DNA from: Agromyces larvae
GTDB lineage: Bacteria; Actinomycetota; Actinomycetes; Actinomycetales; Microbacteriaceae
Assembly (NCBI RefSeq): GCF_022811705.1
Contig: NZ_CP094528.1
Location: 3,844,001 to 3,908,000, forward strand
Length of the DNA stretch: 64,000 bases
Reading direction: 5' to 3'
The number at the start of each line of letters is the position of its first letter. The first letter of the stretch is position 1. Below are positions 1 through 8,493 of the stretch, piece by piece. A program made the position numbers and the translations under genes. Under the pieces are notes generated by a model. It worked only from the letters and a program-made list of their open reading frames with translations, had not been told where the DNA came from and searched no databases.

Positions 1-72
1 CACGCGCGAGCCGATCGCGAACGCGACGACGACGAGGCCGATCAGCAGGCAGATGACGGAAACGGCGAGCAC
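1..72 (-). CDS. N-terminus of a membrane protein (partial, runs off the left edge)
   Basis: Only 24 codons are visible. From a GTG at 72 the frame encodes a hydrophobic stretch (V-S-V-I-C-L-L-I-G-L-V-V-V-A-F-A-I-G) that would form a membrane helix or signal anchor. A TAG stop lies in frame four codons upstream, so GTG 72 is the only reasonable start in this frame. A TAGACT hexamer (79..84, minus strand) sits 6 nt before the start, the leaderless arrangement repeated elsewhere in this window. The gene is divergent from the desaturase. Its function cannot be told from what is visible. Confidence 0.45.
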   Translation of the reverse strand, partial: MLAVSVICLLIGLVVVAFAIGSRV

Positions 73-78
73 CCGCTC

Positions 79-84
79 AGTCTA
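79..84 (-). promoter_or_regulatory. -10 element of a leaderless promoter
   Basis: TAGACT on the minus strand ends 6 nt before the GTG at 72. No ribosome binding site separates the two. Inferred from the TAnnnT-N6/7-start pattern that recurs in this window. Confidence 0.4.
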
Positions 85-342
85 GGAACCGATCACCGGC
101 TCGCGAGCGCGAGCCGCCCGGCGGCCGGCGAGGTCGATGCGGTCGAGGCCGCCGGCCGCGCCGATCCGCAGGACCGCGCTCGCACGCGATCTATGCCCGC
201 CACGGCATACGTTCTCGCTGATTGCGGGCCGTTTCCCAGCCTCAGGCGCTAGGGTTCGAGACATCCGATCGCGCGGTCCGCCGCATGGTGTGGGCATCCG
301 CCCTTCTCCGGCTGGGAAGTCACCGCGATCGAAGGCGAGCCC

Positions 343-1443
343 GTGACCGATTCCCCCACCGTTTCGACCGTTCGCGTGGTCAAGACCACTCCTCGCAGCC
401 GGGGCGGCAGCGCGACCTCCGAGTACTCGGCCCTGTTGCAGACGGTGAAGAACCTCGGCCTGCTGCGCCGGCGCACCGGGTTCTACTGGGCGGTCTTCGG
501 CGTGCTCGTCGCCTGCCTCGGCGGCGCGATCGCGGGATTCGTGCTGCTCGGCGACAGCTGGTTCCAGCTGCTCATCGCCGGCGCGCTCGGCATCCTGTTC
601 ACCCAGTTCGCGTTCCTCGCGCACGAGGCCTCGCATCGGCAGGTCTTCCAGTCGGGCCCCGCGAACGACCGCGCCGGGCGCATCCTCGCCAACGGCGTGG
701 TCGGCATCAGCTACTCGTGGTGGATGCACAAGCACTCGCGCCACCACGCGAACCCGAACGTGATCGGCAAGGACCCCGACATCGCCAACGACGTCATCGT
801 CTTCCAGGAGGCCGAAGCGGCGAAGGTGCCGTGGCTGCACGCGCTGATCGTGCGCAAGCAGGGCTGGTGGTTCTTCCCGCTGCTGCTGCTCGAGGGCCTC
901 AACCTGCACGTGCACGGGCTGCGCACCGTGATGGGCCCCCGCAAGGTCGACCGCCGCTGGCAGGAGCTCACGATGATCGTGCTGCGCCTCGCGCTCTACC
1001 TCGGTGCGGTCTTCGCGTTCCTGCCGCTCGGGATGGCGTTCGCGTTCGTCGGGGTGCAGCTGGCCGTCTTCGGGCTCTACATGGGCGCATCCTTCGCTCC
1101 CAACCACAAGGGGATGCCGCAGCTCCCGCACGACAGCAAGGTCGACTTCCTGCGCCGCCAGGTGCTCACGTCGCGCAACATCCGGGGCGGGTGGGGCATG
1201 CTCGTCTTCATGGGCGGCCTGAACTACCAGGCCGAGCACCACCTGTTCCCGAACATGCCCCGACCCAACCTGCGCAAGGCCGCCGAGATCGTGCGCGAGT
1301 ACTGCCAGAACCACGGCATCGTGTACACCGAGACCTCCCTGGTGGACTCGTACGCCATCGTCGTGCGCTACCTCAACCAGGTCGGCTTGTCGGCCCGCGA
1401 CCCGTTCGACTGCCCGATGGTCGCGCAGTTCCGCGTGCACTAG
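343..1443 (+). CDS. fatty acid desaturase, membrane di-iron type
   Basis: A 366-residue integral membrane desaturase that would introduce a double bond into fatty acyl chains using O2 and an electron donor. The three His boxes of the family are all present: HEASH near residue 96, HKHSRHH near residue 130 and QAEHH near residue 296. Hydrophobic segments lie before box 1 and between boxes 2 and 3. Length matches bacterial acyl-lipid/acyl-CoA desaturases. The start is GTG, preceded by a modest purine stretch (GAAGGCGAG). It converges on the CPBP protease with a 12-bp gap. Lipid unsaturation for membrane fluidity is inferred; regiospecificity cannot be read from sequence. Confidence 0.9.
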   Translation: MTDSPTVSTVRVVKTTPRSRGGSATSEYSALLQTVKNLGLLRRRTGFYWAVFGVLVACLGGAIAGFVLLGDSWFQLLIAGALGILFTQFAFLAHEASHRQVFQSGPANDRAGRILANGVVGISYSWWMHKHSRHHANPNVIGKDPDIANDVIVFQEAEAAKVPWLHALIVRKQGWWFFPLLLLEGLNLHVHGLRTVMGPRKVDRRWQELTMIVLRLALYLGAVFAFLPLGMAFAFVGVQLAVFGLYMGASFAPNHKGMPQLPHDSKVDFLRRQVLTSRNIRGGWGMLVFMGGLNYQAEHHLFPNMPRPNLRKAAEIVREYCQNHGIVYTETSLVDSYAIVVRYLNQVGLSARDPFDCPMVAQFRVH

Positions 1444-1455
1444 CACGGGGCGGGT

Positions 1456-2412
1456 TCAGCCCTCGGACGGCTGGGTCGCCGAGGGACGGCGACCCACGAG
1501 ACGTCCCCGGCGACCCACGAGACGTCCCCGGCGGTGCGCGATGACGAGCAGCACCGCGGCGGCGGCCGCGCACACCGCGATGGCGACGATGCCGGCCTCG
1601 GGGCCGAAGTCCCCGCCGGTCAGCCACGCGGGGCCGGGCGTAATCGCGGTGACGAGGGCGTCGCGCGCACCGCTGCCGGAGGTGACGGTTCCGAAGATCG
1701 CCGCGATCGTGATGTTCCACCCCAGGTGCAGGCCGATCGGCAGCCACAGCGATCCGGTGGCCACGTACGCGGCGCCGAGCAGCAGGCCGGCTTCCGTCGC
1801 GATCGCCGCGGCGCCCCAGAGCGTCGCGCCCGGGTTGAGCAGGTGCACCGCCCCGAAGAGCACGCCCGAGACCCCGAGGGCGATCCACGTCCCCCATCGC
1901 CCCTGAACCAGCCGGAAGATCACGCCGCGGAACAGCACCTCTTCGGCGACCGCGACCGCCGCCATCATGCCGACGACGGTGAGCGCGCCGGGGACCGAGC
2001 CCCACCCGACGATCCGGTAGCTGCCGACCGCCGCGAGCACGCCGATCGTCGCCGCGGCCAGGAGGAAGCCGCCGGCGAAGCCGGCCAGCACGCGACGGCT
2101 CGCGTTCGTCGGGGCGAGCTCGACGGCGGGGCGGCGTTCGATGCGCTGCACGGCGAATCGATAGAGCCACAGCATGAGGGCGGCCAGGACGGGACCGACC
2201 GCGAGCGCCGCGACCGGATGGGCGAGCGCGGAGGCGATCGAGTTGGACACGATCATCACCACGGCGAATCCGGCGACCATCGCCGCGACCCGCGGCCAGG
2301 TCCGCGAGCGGGATGCGGCCGGGTTCGGAACGCCGACGACGGCCGGGTCGCGGTCGCGCCGGGCAGGGCCGGGCGTGGATGCCGTGCGAGTGGTTTCGGG
2401 GTTCGTGCTCAT
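1456..2412 (-). CDS. CPBP family intramembrane metalloprotease
   Basis: A 318-residue multi-helix membrane protein of the CPBP/Abi (type II CAAX prenyl endopeptidase-like) family. The three active-site signatures are present: EEVLFRG (motif 1), FGAVHL (motif 2) and HLGWN (motif 3). The first ~35 residues are a polar cytoplasmic extension. The extreme C-terminus carries an in-frame duplication of seven residues (R-G-R-L-V-G-R) caused by a 21-bp tandem repeat at 1491..1532. It lies 126 bp downstream of the response regulator gene on the same strand, so co-transcription or regulation by that two-component system is possible. Substrate unknown. Confidence 0.85.
   Translation of the reverse strand: MSTNPETTRTASTPGPARRDRDPAVVGVPNPAASRSRTWPRVAAMVAGFAVVMIVSNSIASALAHPVAALAVGPVLAALMLWLYRFAVQRIERRPAVELAPTNASRRVLAGFAGGFLLAAATIGVLAAVGSYRIVGWGSVPGALTVVGMMAAVAVAEEVLFRGVIFRLVQGRWGTWIALGVSGVLFGAVHLLNPGATLWGAAAIATEAGLLLGAAYVATGSLWLPIGLHLGWNITIAAIFGTVTSGSGARDALVTAITPGPAWLTGGDFGPEAGIVAIAVCAAAAAVLLVIAHRRGRLVGRRGRLVGRRPSATQPSEG
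1491..1532. repeat. 21-bp tandem duplication inside the CPBP protease gene
   Basis: Two identical 21-bp units (1491..1511 and 1512..1532) add seven residues to the basic C-terminal tail without breaking the frame. It looks like a recent slippage event. Confidence 0.85.
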
Positions 2413-2538
2413 GGTCGATGCTCCGTTTCTCGGGGATTCACGAGCACGCTATGGGCGGCGGCCGGGGTGCGGCATCGCGCGACCGAGGGCGATCGCGGTA
2501 GCTCTCGAGAGGGATGCCGCGGGGCGGCCGGCACCGGA

Positions 2539-3222
2539 TCAGGCGGGGTTCGCCACGCCGAGTCGGTGGGCGAGCACGACCGCCTGGACCCGGTCGCGGA
2601 GGCCGAGCTTGGCGAGGATGCGGGACACGTACGTCTTCACCGTCTCGTGGCTGATCACGAGCGCGTGGGCGATCTCGGCGTTCGACAGGCCGTCGGAGAT
2701 GAGCACGAGCACCTCCCGTTCCCGGGCGGTGAGCACGTCGAGCGCGCTGTGCTCGGCCGCGGTCGGGCGCACCCGTTCGGCGAATCGACCGATCAGCCGG
2801 CGCGTGACCGAGGGGGACAGCAGCGACTCCCCGGCGGCGATCGTGCGGATCGCCTCGACCAGTTCCGCGGGCCGCGCATCCTTCAGCAGGAACCCGCCGG
2901 CGCCGGCGCGCAGCGCGTCGAAGACGAGCGCGTCGAGGTTGAAGGTCGTCAGGATCAGGACCTTCGCCGGATCGCTCACCGCGGGACCCGCGATCCGACG
3001 GGTCGCTTCGATGCCGTCGAGGCGGGGCATCCGGATGTCCATGACCACCACGTCGGGATGCTCCTGCGCGACGAGCCGGATCGCAGCCTGGCCGTCGGCG
3101 GCCTCGCCGACGACCCGGAGGTCGGGCTGGGCGTCGATGATCGTGACCAGTCCGGTGCGCACGAGGTCCTGGTCGTCGCACACCAGCACGCGGATCGGCG
3201 CCGCGGCGGCCGGTGCGCTCAC
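2539..3222 (-). CDS. NarL/LuxR-type response regulator
   Basis: A 227-residue two-domain regulator. The receiver domain (residues ~9-125) shows the acidic DD pair (V-C-D-D), the phospho-acceptor Asp in V-V-M-D-I-R-M-P and the conserved Lys in L-L-K-D. The C-terminal LuxR helix-turn-helix begins at LTAREREVLVLISDGLSN and continues through HETVKTYVSRILAKLGLRDR. The GTG start at 3222 overlaps the stop of the histidine kinase by four bases (GTGA), so the pair is translationally coupled. Phosphorylation by the adjacent kinase is the expected input; the target genes may include the neighbouring CPBP protease (inference). Confidence 0.93.
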   Translation of the reverse strand: MSAPAAAAPIRVLVCDDQDLVRTGLVTIIDAQPDLRVVGEAADGQAAIRLVAQEHPDVVVMDIRMPRLDGIEATRRIAGPAVSDPAKVLILTTFNLDALVFDALRAGAGGFLLKDARPAELVEAIRTIAAGESLLSPSVTRRLIGRFAERVRPTAAEHSALDVLTAREREVLVLISDGLSNAEIAHALVISHETVKTYVSRILAKLGLRDRVQAVVLAHRLGVANPA

Positions 3223-4346
3223 GCCGGAACCCGGGCGTGCACGACGAACCCGCCATCGACGGGCGCCGCCTCCAGCCGGCCGCCGACGAGCGCGACCCGC
3301 TCCCGCAGGCCGATCAGTCCGCGTCCGCCGCCCCGGCCCGGCCCGGGCTCGGTCGCCGATCGCGTGGTCACCGTCACATCGACCCCGTCCTCCTCGTAGC
3401 GCACGCGCACCACGGTCGCAGCGCCGCGGGCGTGCTTCATCGCGTTCGTCAGAGCCTCCTGCACCACCCGCGTCACCGCGAGTGCAGGGGCGGTCGCGAG
3501 CGGCCGGAGCGGCCCCTCCCGAAGATACTCGACCGGTTGGCCGGCGGCGCGAGCCCGCGCGATCACGTCGCCGAGGTCGGCCACCGCCGGAGCCGTGGTC
3601 GGCGCATCCTCCGCCTCGTCCAGCGCACCGAGCAGACCGCGGAGGTCGGTGAGCGCGGCACGCCCCGCCTCGCCGATCGCCGAGAGCACCGCCGTGGTGT
3701 GCTCGCGATCGTCGGCGCGGACCTGCGCGGCATCGGCTTGGATCACCATGGCGGTGACGTGATGCGTGATGACATCGTGCAGCTCTCGCGCGATGCGGCT
3801 GCGTTCGAGGTCGACGGCCCGGCGCTCCGACTCGTGGCGGCGAAGCTCCTGGGCCTGCGACCGTGCGCGCAGCCACGCCCCCGCCGCCCAGAGCGCGGCG
3901 AGCAGCATGCCGAAGACGATGTGGTCGCGGGGCGTGGTCGGCGACGCGGCCCACGTCAGCGCCACCGCCAGCAGCACGTATCCGACCGCGGCGGATGCGG
4001 CCGCGACCCACGGGCGGCGCGCCAGCGCCCCGGCCGCGACCACCGCGACGAGCAGCCCCAGCGCGGCGAACGTCGTCGGGTAGCCCAGCAGCTGGTACGC
4101 GCCGAATGCCGTGCCCACGACGGCCAGGGATGCCACAGGCCGGCGCCGCACGAACGCGACGGCCGCGCCCTGCGCCACCAGCAGCGTCCATCCCAGGGCG
4201 TCCATCGGCCGGTCGGGGAGTTCGGCCAGGTCGACCCCCTGATGCTCGACGCCGGGCACGAAGGCCAACGCGACCAGCGCCACTGCGAGCGCGACGTCCC
4301 AGTGGCGACGTACTGCTGAGAACCGGGCGGTAGACATCGTCGGCAT
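3219..4346 (-). CDS. sensor histidine kinase, HisKA_3/DesK-NarX type
   Basis: A 375-residue membrane sensor kinase. The N-terminal half (~residues 15-165) is hydrophobic, with several predicted transmembrane segments and no large extracellular domain, so the signal is probably sensed in or near the membrane. The dimerisation/phospho-acceptor box is ARELHDVITHH (residues ~190-200). The HATPase domain shows VVQEALTNAMKHA (N box) and GRGLIGLRERV (G box). It is coupled by a 4-bp overlap to its response regulator and is transcribed divergently from the transporter-PadR gene. An alternative start three codons downstream (ATG 4337) is possible. Confidence 0.92.
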   Translation of the reverse strand: MPTMSTARFSAVRRHWDVALAVALVALAFVPGVEHQGVDLAELPDRPMDALGWTLLVAQGAAVAFVRRRPVASLAVVGTAFGAYQLLGYPTTFAALGLLVAVVAAGALARRPWVAAASAAVGYVLLAVALTWAASPTTPRDHIVFGMLLAALWAAGAWLRARSQAQELRRHESERRAVDLERSRIARELHDVITHHVTAMVIQADAAQVRADDREHTTAVLSAIGEAGRAALTDLRGLLGALDEAEDAPTTAPAVADLGDVIARARAAGQPVEYLREGPLRPLATAPALAVTRVVQEALTNAMKHARGAATVVRVRYEEDGVDVTVTTRSATEPGPGRGGGRGLIGLRERVALVGGRLEAAPVDGGFVVHARVPA

Positions 4347-4404
4347 CGACCCTATCGACCCGCGGGCGCGGAGTGACCTCCTGGCGCGCTACCTCGAATA
4401 GAGC

Positions 4405-4410
4405 TAGTGT
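4405..4410 (+). promoter_or_regulatory. -10 element, leaderless promoter of the transporter-PadR gene
   Basis: TAGTGT ends 7 nt before the ATG at 4418. No ribosome binding site lies between them. This supports ATG 4418 rather than an upstream start. Confidence 0.45.
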
Positions 4411-4417
4411 CGTGAGC

Positions 4418-5875
4418 ATGCGAAACCGCGCGACCGATCTCGGCCTCGGCGCCGTCGCGACGCTCGGCCTCGGCGCGCCGTTCGTGCTCATCTCGATCGC
4501 CCAGCAGGCCATGCCCACGGCGACGATGGCCGCGGCGCGCGTCGTGCTCGCCGCCGCGATGCTCGTCGCCGTGCTCGCGGTCGCGCGATCGCCCGCGGCG
4601 GCGGCCCGCGAGCTCGGCGGTCTGCTGCGCCGGCACCCGCTCGCCGTCACCGTGGTCGCGATCGGCTCCGCGGTCGCACCGAACCTGCTCATCGGCGCGG
4701 CCGAGCGGCACGTGCCGACCGGGACGATCGCCGTCATCCTCGCGACGACGCCGATGTGGATCGCACTCGGCGCGACCGCCGTCGGCGCATCGAAGCTCGG
4801 CTCCGGCGCGCTCGGCGCCGACCGCCTCCGTGCTCGTCAGTGGGTCGCCCTGCCGTTCGCGATCCTCGGCGTCGCGCTCGCCGCCGGCGCCGCCGCGCCG
4901 CCCGAGTCCTGGCCGTGGTGCGCGCTCGCGCTCGCCGCGTCGTTCAGCTACGCGGCCTCCGCGCTCGTGCTGCGGCGGTGGCTGCACCGCGAGTCGGCAT
5001 TGCCCGTGGTGGCGGCCGAGATGCTCGTCGCGGCCGTCGTGCTCATGCCGGTCGCCGTGGTCGCGGGCGGTCAGGTGCGCTGGGATGCCGCCGCCTGGGC
5101 GGCCGTCGCGGTCGCCGGCATCGGATGCACGGGCGCGGGCTGGCTCGCGAACACCGCACTCATGCAGCGGGTGGGGGCCGCCGCCGCCTCGGTCACCTCG
5201 TACACGTCGGTCGTCGTGTCGATCGCACTCGGCGTCGTCGTGCTCGCCGAGCCGCTCACCGCACGGGTCGCAGCCGGGACGGCGCTGCTCGTGGCATCCA
5301 TCGCGCTCTTCGTCTCACCCGCCCGCCGCCGGGCGGAGCCGCTCCGGAAGGATCGCATCGTGCTCGAACTCTCGATCCTCGGCTTCCTCGCCGAGTCGCC
5401 CATGCACGCCTACGAACTGCGGCGTCGCATCTCCGCGCTCACCGGACACGTCCGACCCGTCAGCGACGGGGCGCTCACACCCGCGCTGCGCCGGCTCGAA
5501 CGACGCGGACTGCTCGAACGATCCGAGTCCACCGAATCCGGCGGCCCGCCGAGGATCGTCTTCGGCCTCACGGCCGCCGGCGACGACGAACTGCTGCACC
5601 GGCTTCGCGACGCCGACGGGTCGGACGTGTCCGACCGCAACCGCTGGTTCACCGTGCTCGCGTTCCTGCACCACCTCGGCGATCCGGCCGAGCAGCGAGC
5701 GGTGCTCGAGCGACGCCTCGCGTTCCTGGAGGAGCCGTCGCGCGGATTCTTCGCCGAGGGCACCCCGGGTGCGCAGGCCTCGCCGTTCCGTCGGGGCATG
5801 AACGCGATGGCACGCGACATCTGGCAGAGCGAGCACCGCTGGCTCTCGGGCGCGATCGCGGGGCTCGCGACCTGA
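4418..5875 (+). CDS. EamA/DMT transporter fused to a PadR-family regulator
   Basis: A single open frame of 485 residues. Residues ~1-300 are a ten-helix EamA/RhaT-type drug/metabolite exporter with the internal repeat expected of the family. Residues ~315-485 are a PadR winged-helix regulator: I-V-L-E-L-S-I-L-G-F-L-A-E-S-P-M-H-A-Y-E is a typical PadR N-terminus, followed by TPALRRLERRGLLER (wing region) and a PadR C-terminal helical domain. No stop separates the halves. At the junction a GGAAGGA sequence (5346..5352) lies 7 nt before a GTG at 5360, exactly where a stand-alone PadR would start, so the regulator could also be made separately. PadR usually represses transporter genes; a membrane-tethered regulator is unusual. 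Confidence 0.8.
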   Translation: MRNRATDLGLGAVATLGLGAPFVLISIAQQAMPTATMAAARVVLAAAMLVAVLAVARSPAAAARELGGLLRRHPLAVTVVAIGSAVAPNLLIGAAERHVPTGTIAVILATTPMWIALGATAVGASKLGSGALGADRLRARQWVALPFAILGVALAAGAAAPPESWPWCALALAASFSYAASALVLRRWLHRESALPVVAAEMLVAAVVLMPVAVVAGGQVRWDAAAWAAVAVAGIGCTGAGWLANTALMQRVGAAAASVTSYTSVVVSIALGVVVLAEPLTARVAAGTALLVASIALFVSPARRRAEPLRKDRIVLELSILGFLAESPMHAYELRRRISALTGHVRPVSDGALTPALRRLERRGLLERSESTESGGPPRIVFGLTAAGDDELLHRLRDADGSDVSDRNRWFTVLAFLHHLGDPAEQRAVLERRLAFLEEPSRGFFAEGTPGAQASPFRRGMNAMARDIWQSEHRWLSGAIAGLAT

Positions 5876-6050
5876 CGCGACTCCCGCTGCGTCCCGGCCG
5901 GTGACGCTCAGCGCGGAGTCAGCGAGGCGCGCGTACCATGGAGCCACCGAAGTAGAAACGCGCGATCGCTCCGACCCCGTTCCGGAGTCGCGACGCGCGA
6001 GCACACGCGGTTCGACCGATCCGCCACTTCTTCCCATGAAGGAGTGACCG

Positions 6051-7529
6051 ATGACCGAACCATCCCGCACGCACGCCGCCGCGCACGCCGACGCGCCGCC
6101 CGCCGGCCTCCGCGAAGCCTGGATCGCCCTGACCGGCCTGTCGGCGGTCTTCCTCGTCGAGATGCTCGACAACTCGATCCTGAACGTCGCGCTGCCGACG
6201 ATCGGCCGCGACCTGCACGCCTCGACGACGGCGCTGCAGTGGGCGACCGGTGCGTACGCCGTGGTCTTCGGCGGTCTGATGCTCGCGTTCGGCGCGCTCG
6301 CCGACCGGGTCGGCCGGCGCAGGATCATGCTGATCGGGCTCGTCCTGCTCGGGCTCGCGAGCCTCGGGACCGCCTTCGTCGCCACCGCCGGGCAGCTCAT
6401 CGCGGTGCGGGCGGCGATGGGCGTCGCCGCCGCCATGACGACGCCCGGATCGCTGGCGCTCGCGTTCCGGCTGTTCGACGACGACACGCTGCGGGTCCGC
6501 GCCACCACGGTGATCTCCACCGTCGGCCTGGTCGGGCTCGCGATCGGCCCCACCGTCGGCGGGTTCGTGCTCGCGGTCGCCCCGTGGCAGGTGCTGCTGC
6601 TCGTCAACGTGCCGATCGCGGCGCTGGCGTTCCTCGGCATCCGCCGCGGCATCCGCGCCGATCGTCCCGAGGAGCTGCACCGCGACCCGATCGACTGGCC
6701 GGGCGCGCTGCTCGGCACCGTCGCGATCACGGCCGCGCTCGTCGCGCCGACGATCGGCATCGAACCGGATGCCACGGGGTGGCTGCCGTGGGCGACGGTC
6801 GCGCTCGCCGTGGCGGCGGCCGCCGGGTTCGTCGCGCGCGAGCGTCGGGCGAGGCATCCGCTGCTCGACCTGCGGCTGATCGCCCGCCCGCTGGTGGCGA
6901 GCGGGCTCGCGTTCAAGAGCGCCGCGGGCCTGGCGACCGCCGGGCTGAGCTTCCTCGTGACGCTGCAGCTGCAACTCGACTGGGGGTGGACCCCCGCGCA
7001 GGCCGCCCTCGGGATGCTGCCCCAAGTGATCGTGCTGCTTGCGGGAGGCGCCCTGATCAGGCCGCTCATGGCCCGCGTCGGGCTTGAGCGGGCCGCCTGG
7101 CTGAGCGCCGCGGCGGTCGTGTGCGGGCTCGCCGTCTACAGCGTGCTCGGCCGGTTCGGGTACGCCTGGGTCGCGGTCGCGCTCATGCTGGTCGCGGCCG
7201 GGATGCGCGTGGTCGGCGTGGTCGCGGGCACCAACGTGATGCGCGGCCTGCCGGCGTCGCGGACGACGATCGGCGCGGCCATGGTGGACACGGCGAGCGA
7301 GGTCGCGACCGCGGTCGGCATCGCGATCAGCGGCAGCATCCTCGCCGCGCTGTTCTCGGGATCGCTCACGGAGACGGGATGGAGCGCCGCGCAGACCGCG
7401 CAGTTCCGCACCGGCGTCACCGTGGCCGGCCTCGCGCTCACCGCGCTCGCCGGTGCGCTCGTCGCCTGGGGTGTCGCGCGGGCGCGGCGCGGAGCGCGCG
7501 AACGGGCGGCGGCGCAGCCGGCGGGGTGA
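6051..7529 (+). CDS. MFS transporter, DHA2 (14-helix) family
   Basis: A 492-residue major facilitator of the DHA2/QacA-EmrB class, a proton-driven exporter in the cytoplasmic membrane. Residues ~38-60 (F-L-V-E-M-L-D-N-S-I-L-N-V-A-L-P) carry the family motif D1, and FGALADRVGRRR is motif A. Motif C-like glycines follow at GLAIGPTVGGF. The ATG has a good ribosome binding site (GGAG at 6040..6043). No adjacent TetR/MarR gene on the same unit identifies the substrate. The 175 bp upstream hold no recognisable promoter that I trust. Confidence 0.88.
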   Translation: MTEPSRTHAAAHADAPPAGLREAWIALTGLSAVFLVEMLDNSILNVALPTIGRDLHASTTALQWATGAYAVVFGGLMLAFGALADRVGRRRIMLIGLVLLGLASLGTAFVATAGQLIAVRAAMGVAAAMTTPGSLALAFRLFDDDTLRVRATTVISTVGLVGLAIGPTVGGFVLAVAPWQVLLLVNVPIAALAFLGIRRGIRADRPEELHRDPIDWPGALLGTVAITAALVAPTIGIEPDATGWLPWATVALAVAAAAGFVARERRARHPLLDLRLIARPLVASGLAFKSAAGLATAGLSFLVTLQLQLDWGWTPAQAALGMLPQVIVLLAGGALIRPLMARVGLERAAWLSAAAVVCGLAVYSVLGRFGYAWVAVALMLVAAGMRVVGVVAGTNVMRGLPASRTTIGAAMVDTASEVATAVGIAISGSILAALFSGSLTETGWSAAQTAQFRTGVTVAGLALTALAGALVAWGVARARRGARERAAAQPAG

Positions 7530-7628
7530 CCGAGCAGCTCGCCGCGGCGAGACGTGCGAGGGGCATGGGCACCTCGCGGTCGGGCTCGACGGGCTGGGCG
7601 CCGACGCGACGAGCCCATGAGCGCGGAA

Positions 7629-7679
7629 GAACTTGAGGGATGCCTCGATGTGATCTATCTTGAGGCAACACTCAAGTTC
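7629..7679 (+). promoter_or_regulatory. promoter embedded in a 51-bp dyad (operator)
   Basis: Nested inverted repeats: GAACTTGAG (7629..7637) pairs with CTCAAGTTC (7671..7679), and TGCCTC (7641..7646) pairs with GAGGCA. A -35-like TTGAGG (7633..7638) and -10-like TATCTT (7656..7661) lie inside it with 17-bp spacing. A second palindrome, CTTGAG-N6-CTCAAG (7659..7676), covers the expected transcription start. CTTGAG half-sites resemble SoxR/MerR-type operators (family knowledge); which protein binds here is unknown. Confidence 0.65.
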
Positions 7680-7692
7680 GGACGGAGCATCC

Positions 7693-8412
7693 ATGCCATC
7701 GATCGCCATCTTCGGAGCCGGGCGCGCGCTCGGCCTCTCGACCGCCCGCAGGTTCGGCCGCGCCGGGTACGACCTCGATCTCGTGGGCCGCACCGACGCG
7801 ACCCTGGAGCGTCTTCGCGACGCGCTGCGCGCCGACGGGCTGGATGCGAGCCTCGAGGTCGCCGACCTCGCCGAGCCCGGGCAGGTCGCCGACGTCGTCG
7901 ACCGCCTCGTCCGCCGCCGCGGGGCGGTTCCCGACCTCGTGCTCTACAGCCCGGGGGACGTGAGCCGACTGCCGGTGGCAGCCCCCGACCTGACGGCGGC
8001 GACGCTGCGCAGCTGGCTGCCGCTGAACCTGCTGTCGCCCGTCGAACTCGTGCACGCCGTGCTGCCGGGCATGACCCAGCGGGGTTCGGGAACCATCGTC
8101 GTCGCCCAGGGTTCCGCGGTGCGGACGCCGGCGCCCGCGCTCGCGAGCTCGAGCGTGCCGCAGGCGGCGCTGCTCAACTACCTGGCGGCGATCGCCGTCG
8201 AGGCCGGCGAACGAGGCGTGCACATCGCGAGCCTGCAGATCGGTCAGCTGATCGAGCGCAGCGCCGCGGCCGAGCTGTTCGCCGCTGGCCGCTTCGACGA
8301 CGTCGAGGCGGGGCGGCTGCCGAGCATCGACCCCGACGAACTCGCGGAGACGGTCTGGAAGATCGGTCACGCGGGCGGGCCGCTCGAGGTCGCCACGCTG
8401 CCGGCCGCCTGA
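7693..8412 (+). CDS. SDR-fold protein lacking the catalytic Tyr-Lys pair
   Basis: A 239-residue Rossmann protein. The N-terminal nucleotide-binding loop is clear (G-A-G-R-A-L-G-L-S, residues 8-16), and D-L-V-G-R-T suggests NADP binding. The usual SDR active site Y-x-x-x-K is not present: the aligned segment reads S-S-S-V-P-Q-A-A-L-L-N-Y, so both catalytic residues are replaced (by Ser and Gln in my alignment). The protein is therefore probably not a classical dehydrogenase and may be a ligand or NAD(P) sensor, or an enzyme with other chemistry. It follows the strong dyad promoter at 7629..7679 and converges on the MarR gene. Confidence 0.8.
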   Translation: MPSIAIFGAGRALGLSTARRFGRAGYDLDLVGRTDATLERLRDALRADGLDASLEVADLAEPGQVADVVDRLVRRRGAVPDLVLYSPGDVSRLPVAAPDLTAATLRSWLPLNLLSPVELVHAVLPGMTQRGSGTIVVAQGSAVRTPAPALASSSVPQAALLNYLAAIAVEAGERGVHIASLQIGQLIERSAAAELFAAGRFDDVEAGRLPSIDPDELAETVWKIGHAGGPLEVATLPAA

Positions 8413-8478
8413 GCCGCGGCAGACGACCGACCGCGCCGCGGCAGACGACCGACCGCGCCGCGGCAGACGACCGACCGC
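8413..8478. repeat. 22-bp tandem repeat, three copies, at convergent gene ends
   Basis: Three identical 22-bp units beginning GCCGCGGCAGACGACC start directly after the SDR stop codon and fill most of the gap to the convergent MarR gene. No simple terminator hairpin replaces it. Possibly a slippage-expanded terminator region. Confidence 0.85.
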
Positions 8479-8493
8479 GCCGCGGCGCCGGCG

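Noticed and set aside
82..1446. 454-codon minus-strand open frame opposite the desaturase
   Set aside because: Low-complexity shadow translation with no motif, while the plus strand encodes a desaturase with all three His boxes.
5360..5875. Separate PadR gene starting at GTG 5360
   Set aside because: There is no stop between it and the transporter, so I annotate one fused gene and report the internal start as a possibility only.
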